From Actinomycetota bacterium (lineage in GTDB: Bacteria > Actinomycetota > Acidimicrobiia > Acidimicrobiales > Ilumatobacteraceae), in the NCBI GenBank assembly GCA_026393475.1, contig JAPLAA010000075.1, forward strand, positions 1 to 32,771: a stretch of DNA of 32,771 nt, read 5' to 3'. Position 1 is the first letter of the stretch, and each line of letters starts with the position of its first letter. Below are positions 31,390 to 32,771 of this stretch, piece after piece. The position numbers were made by a program, and so were the translations under genes. The notes under the pieces were generated by a model. The model was not told the DNA's origin, did not search any database, and saw nothing but the letters and a program-made list of their open reading frames with translations.

Positions 31390-32175
31390 ATGTCAGACAT
31401 CGTGCAGTACGAGGTCCACGGCCGTGTCGGCGTCATCACGCTGAACCGCCCCGATGCCCGCAACGCGGTGAACGGTGACGTCGCCTCCGGCGTCGAAGCC
31501 GCCATCGATCAGCTCGAAGCCGATCCCGAGGTGTGGGTGGGCGTGCTGCGCGCCAACACCGAAGGTCAGGAGAAGCCGGTGTTCTGCGCCGGCGCCGACC
31601 TGAAGGCGATCAACTCCGGGCAGGCCGGTGGGCTCAACACCCGCAAGGGCGGCTTCGCCGGCTTCGTCTACCGCGAGCGCACCAAGCCCGTCATCGTCGC
31701 CGTCGACGGCCTCGCCACGGCCGGCGGGTGCGAGATCGTCCTCGCCGCCGATCTCGTCGTCGCCACCACCCGGTCGGCGTTCGGCCTGGCCGAGGTGAAG
31801 CGCAACCTGATCGCCGGCGCCGGTGGGCTCTTCCGTCTCCCGCGTGCGATCGGTCAGGCCCCGGCGATGGAGATGATCCTCACCGGCGAGCCGCTGCCGG
31901 CGACCCGCGCCTACGAGCTCGGTCTCGTGAGCCGGCTCGTCGAGCCGGGCCAGGCATTCGAGTCAGCGATGGCGCTCGCCGCGCAGATCACCGCCGCAGC
32001 GCCGATGGCCGTGTGGGAGAGCCGCAAGGTCGTGCTCGCGGCCGCGTACGCCGACGACGACACGCTCAAGCAGATGACGAACGAGGCGATGGGCAAGGTG
32101 ATGTCGTCGGAGGACCTCAAGGCGGGTCTCACCGCGTTCATCGAACAGCGCGCCCCGCAGTGGAAGGGCCGCTGA
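31390..32175 (+). CDS. Enoyl-CoA hydratase (classical crotonase active site)
   Basis: A 261-residue crotonase. VGVITLNRPDARNAV start, oxyanion-hole FCAGADLKAI and DGLATAGGCEIVLAAD are present. Both catalytic Glu of hydratases are present: FGLAEVKRN and PAMEMILTGEPL. It should hydrate 2-enoyl-CoA esters in fatty-acid or related beta-oxidation. TAACCT (31377-31382) lies seven bases before the ATG. The convergent GNAT gene ends three bases after its stop. Confidence 0.9.
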   Translation: MSDIVQYEVHGRVGVITLNRPDARNAVNGDVASGVEAAIDQLEADPEVWVGVLRANTEGQEKPVFCAGADLKAINSGQAGGLNTRKGGFAGFVYRERTKPVIVAVDGLATAGGCEIVLAADLVVATTRSAFGLAEVKRNLIAGAGGLFRLPRAIGQAPAMEMILTGEPLPATRAYELGLVSRLVEPGQAFESAMALAAQITAAAPMAVWESRKVVLAAAYADDDTLKQMTNEAMGKVMSSEDLKAGLTAFIEQRAPQWKGR

Positions 32176-32178
32176 AGC

Positions 32179-32685
32179 TCAGCGGTCGAACCGCTTCGAG
32201 ACGATGATCTTGCGGGCGGTGACGCCCGCTCGTTCGTAGAGGTTCTTCGTGTCACGGTCGCCCGGCAGGGCGAACGACTCGACGCACACGCCGCCGCTCG
32301 CGCGGATCGTATCGATCGCCTCGGCGAGCAGCACGTCGCCGAAGCCGACCTCGCGGGCGTCGGGTGCCACGTACACCTGCACCACCACTCCGGTGGGTTC
32401 TCCGGCAGAGTGCCGGAGCTGGAGGTAGCCGACGACCACGTCGTCGATCGTGGCGACCCACACGCGATGCGCGCCGTCGGCGAGCAGCGTCGCCCAGTCG
32501 ACGACGGCGGGCTGCTCGGCCAGCAGAGCTTCAACGCGACGGTCAAGCTGGCCCGCAGGGCGGACGTCGTGACGACCTCGACGGCGCCGCTCGCCGAGCG
32601 CTACCGCGCCGCCGGCATCGAGCGCATCGAGGTGATCGAGAACTACCTCGCGTCCGGCGCCGCCGGCGCCGCCCGCCGCGGGCAC
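32179..32685 (-). CDS. GNAT-family N-acetyltransferase with a disrupted 5' end
   Basis: The open frame gives 168 residues, but only the last ~125 look real: VRPAGQLDRRVEALLAEQP, HRVWVATIDDVVVGYLQLR (beta strands 2-3), VQVYVAPDAREVGFGDVLLAEA with a degenerate acetyl-CoA loop, and a C-terminal LYERAG motif common in GNAT proteins. Upstream of about 32570 the frame has Gly/Ala/Arg-rich sequence with no start signal, and the other strand there reads as glycosyltransferase. The true start appears to be lost at a junction near 32545-32575. The substrate is unknown. Confidence 0.6.
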   Translation of the reverse strand: MPAAGGAGGAGREVVLDHLDALDAGGAVALGERRRRGRHDVRPAGQLDRRVEALLAEQPAVVDWATLLADGAHRVWVATIDDVVVGYLQLRHSAGEPTGVVVQVYVAPDAREVGFGDVLLAEAIDTIRASGGVCVESFALPGDRDTKNLYERAGVTARKIIVSKRFDR

Positions 32686-32771
32686 GCCGCCGCCGGCACG
32701 CCGTGGCTCGCCTCTCCGATAGGGCCGTACGCGGGGATGGGGGAGGCGCAGGGCGGCCGGCTCGTGCCCGA
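32545..32771 (+). pseudogene. Joined fragments of a glycosyltransferase, running off the window
   Basis: The plus-strand frame reads ARRADVVTTSTAPLAERY then IERIEVIENYL, a typical middle part of a family-4-like glycosyltransferase. It jumps within about 15 residues to AAAGTPWLASPIGPYAG and GGRLVP, a stretch normally about 100 residues later. There is no start codon of its own; the frame is continuous with read-through sequence upstream. Very high GC. It may be a real rearrangement or an assembly chimera. Confidence 0.5.

Noticed and set aside
1..32771. Mobile element, prophage or integron
   Set aside because: No transposase, integrase or phage structural gene and no terminal inverted repeats were found; the direct repeats at 7435/7843 enclose only one small gene without a recombinase.

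Overview
The window is very GC-rich, densely packed actinobacterial DNA. A WhiB regulator, an F420-type luciferase-like oxidoreductase, SigE-type ECF sigma factors and many apparently leaderless start codons all point to Actinomycetota. An Acidimicrobiia (Ilumatobacter-like) source is my best guess, by inference only. I see no rRNA, tRNA, CRISPR array, phage or insertion sequence. The last ~220 bases look rearranged or chimeric.

Layout. 1-1231: 3' part of an MttB-family methyltransferase. 1243-7025: a cell-surface block with a Wzz-like chain-length protein overlapping an O-antigen-ligase/polymerase-like membrane protein, a secreted collagen-like protein, and a membrane diguanylate cyclase. 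7026-7473: non-coding. 7474-7859: a small zinc-finger protein bracketed by a 17-bp direct repeat that contains a perfect palindrome. 7906-10468: an ECF sigma factor with a membrane partner, then a divergent esterase lipoprotein and a DUF167 protein. 10539-12620: a flotillin-like SPFH protein. 12835-15689: a luciferase-like oxidoreductase, an RpiR regulator and a divergent AsnO-like Fe(II)/2-oxoglutarate oxygenase. 15744-19365: a second ECF sigma factor with a large membrane partner built from two tandem domains, and a secreted lipoprotein.

19610-23477 is the most interesting part. A NicX-like ring-cleaving dioxygenase and an alpha/beta hydrolase (NicD-like by context) are translationally coupled. 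They diverge from an acyl-CoA-dehydrogenase-fold flavoprotein that lacks the usual catalytic Glu and is coupled to a TetR regulator. The divergent promoter region holds six exact-period 12-bp repeats. The outermost two each contain a TTGACA -35 box, one for each direction, and both transcripts appear leaderless. This looks like a compact regulated module for breaking down an N-heterocyclic (dihydroxypyridine-like) compound.

23499-32175 is mostly housekeeping and accessory metabolism: threonine aldolase, WhiB, a kinase-fold protein, two crotonases, ribokinase, PrmA, a gamma-carbonic-anhydrase-like protein and a large low-complexity Arg/Gly/Asp- and Ala/Pro-rich protein. 32179 to the end holds a GNAT acetyltransferase whose 5' end meets pieces of a glycosyltransferase.
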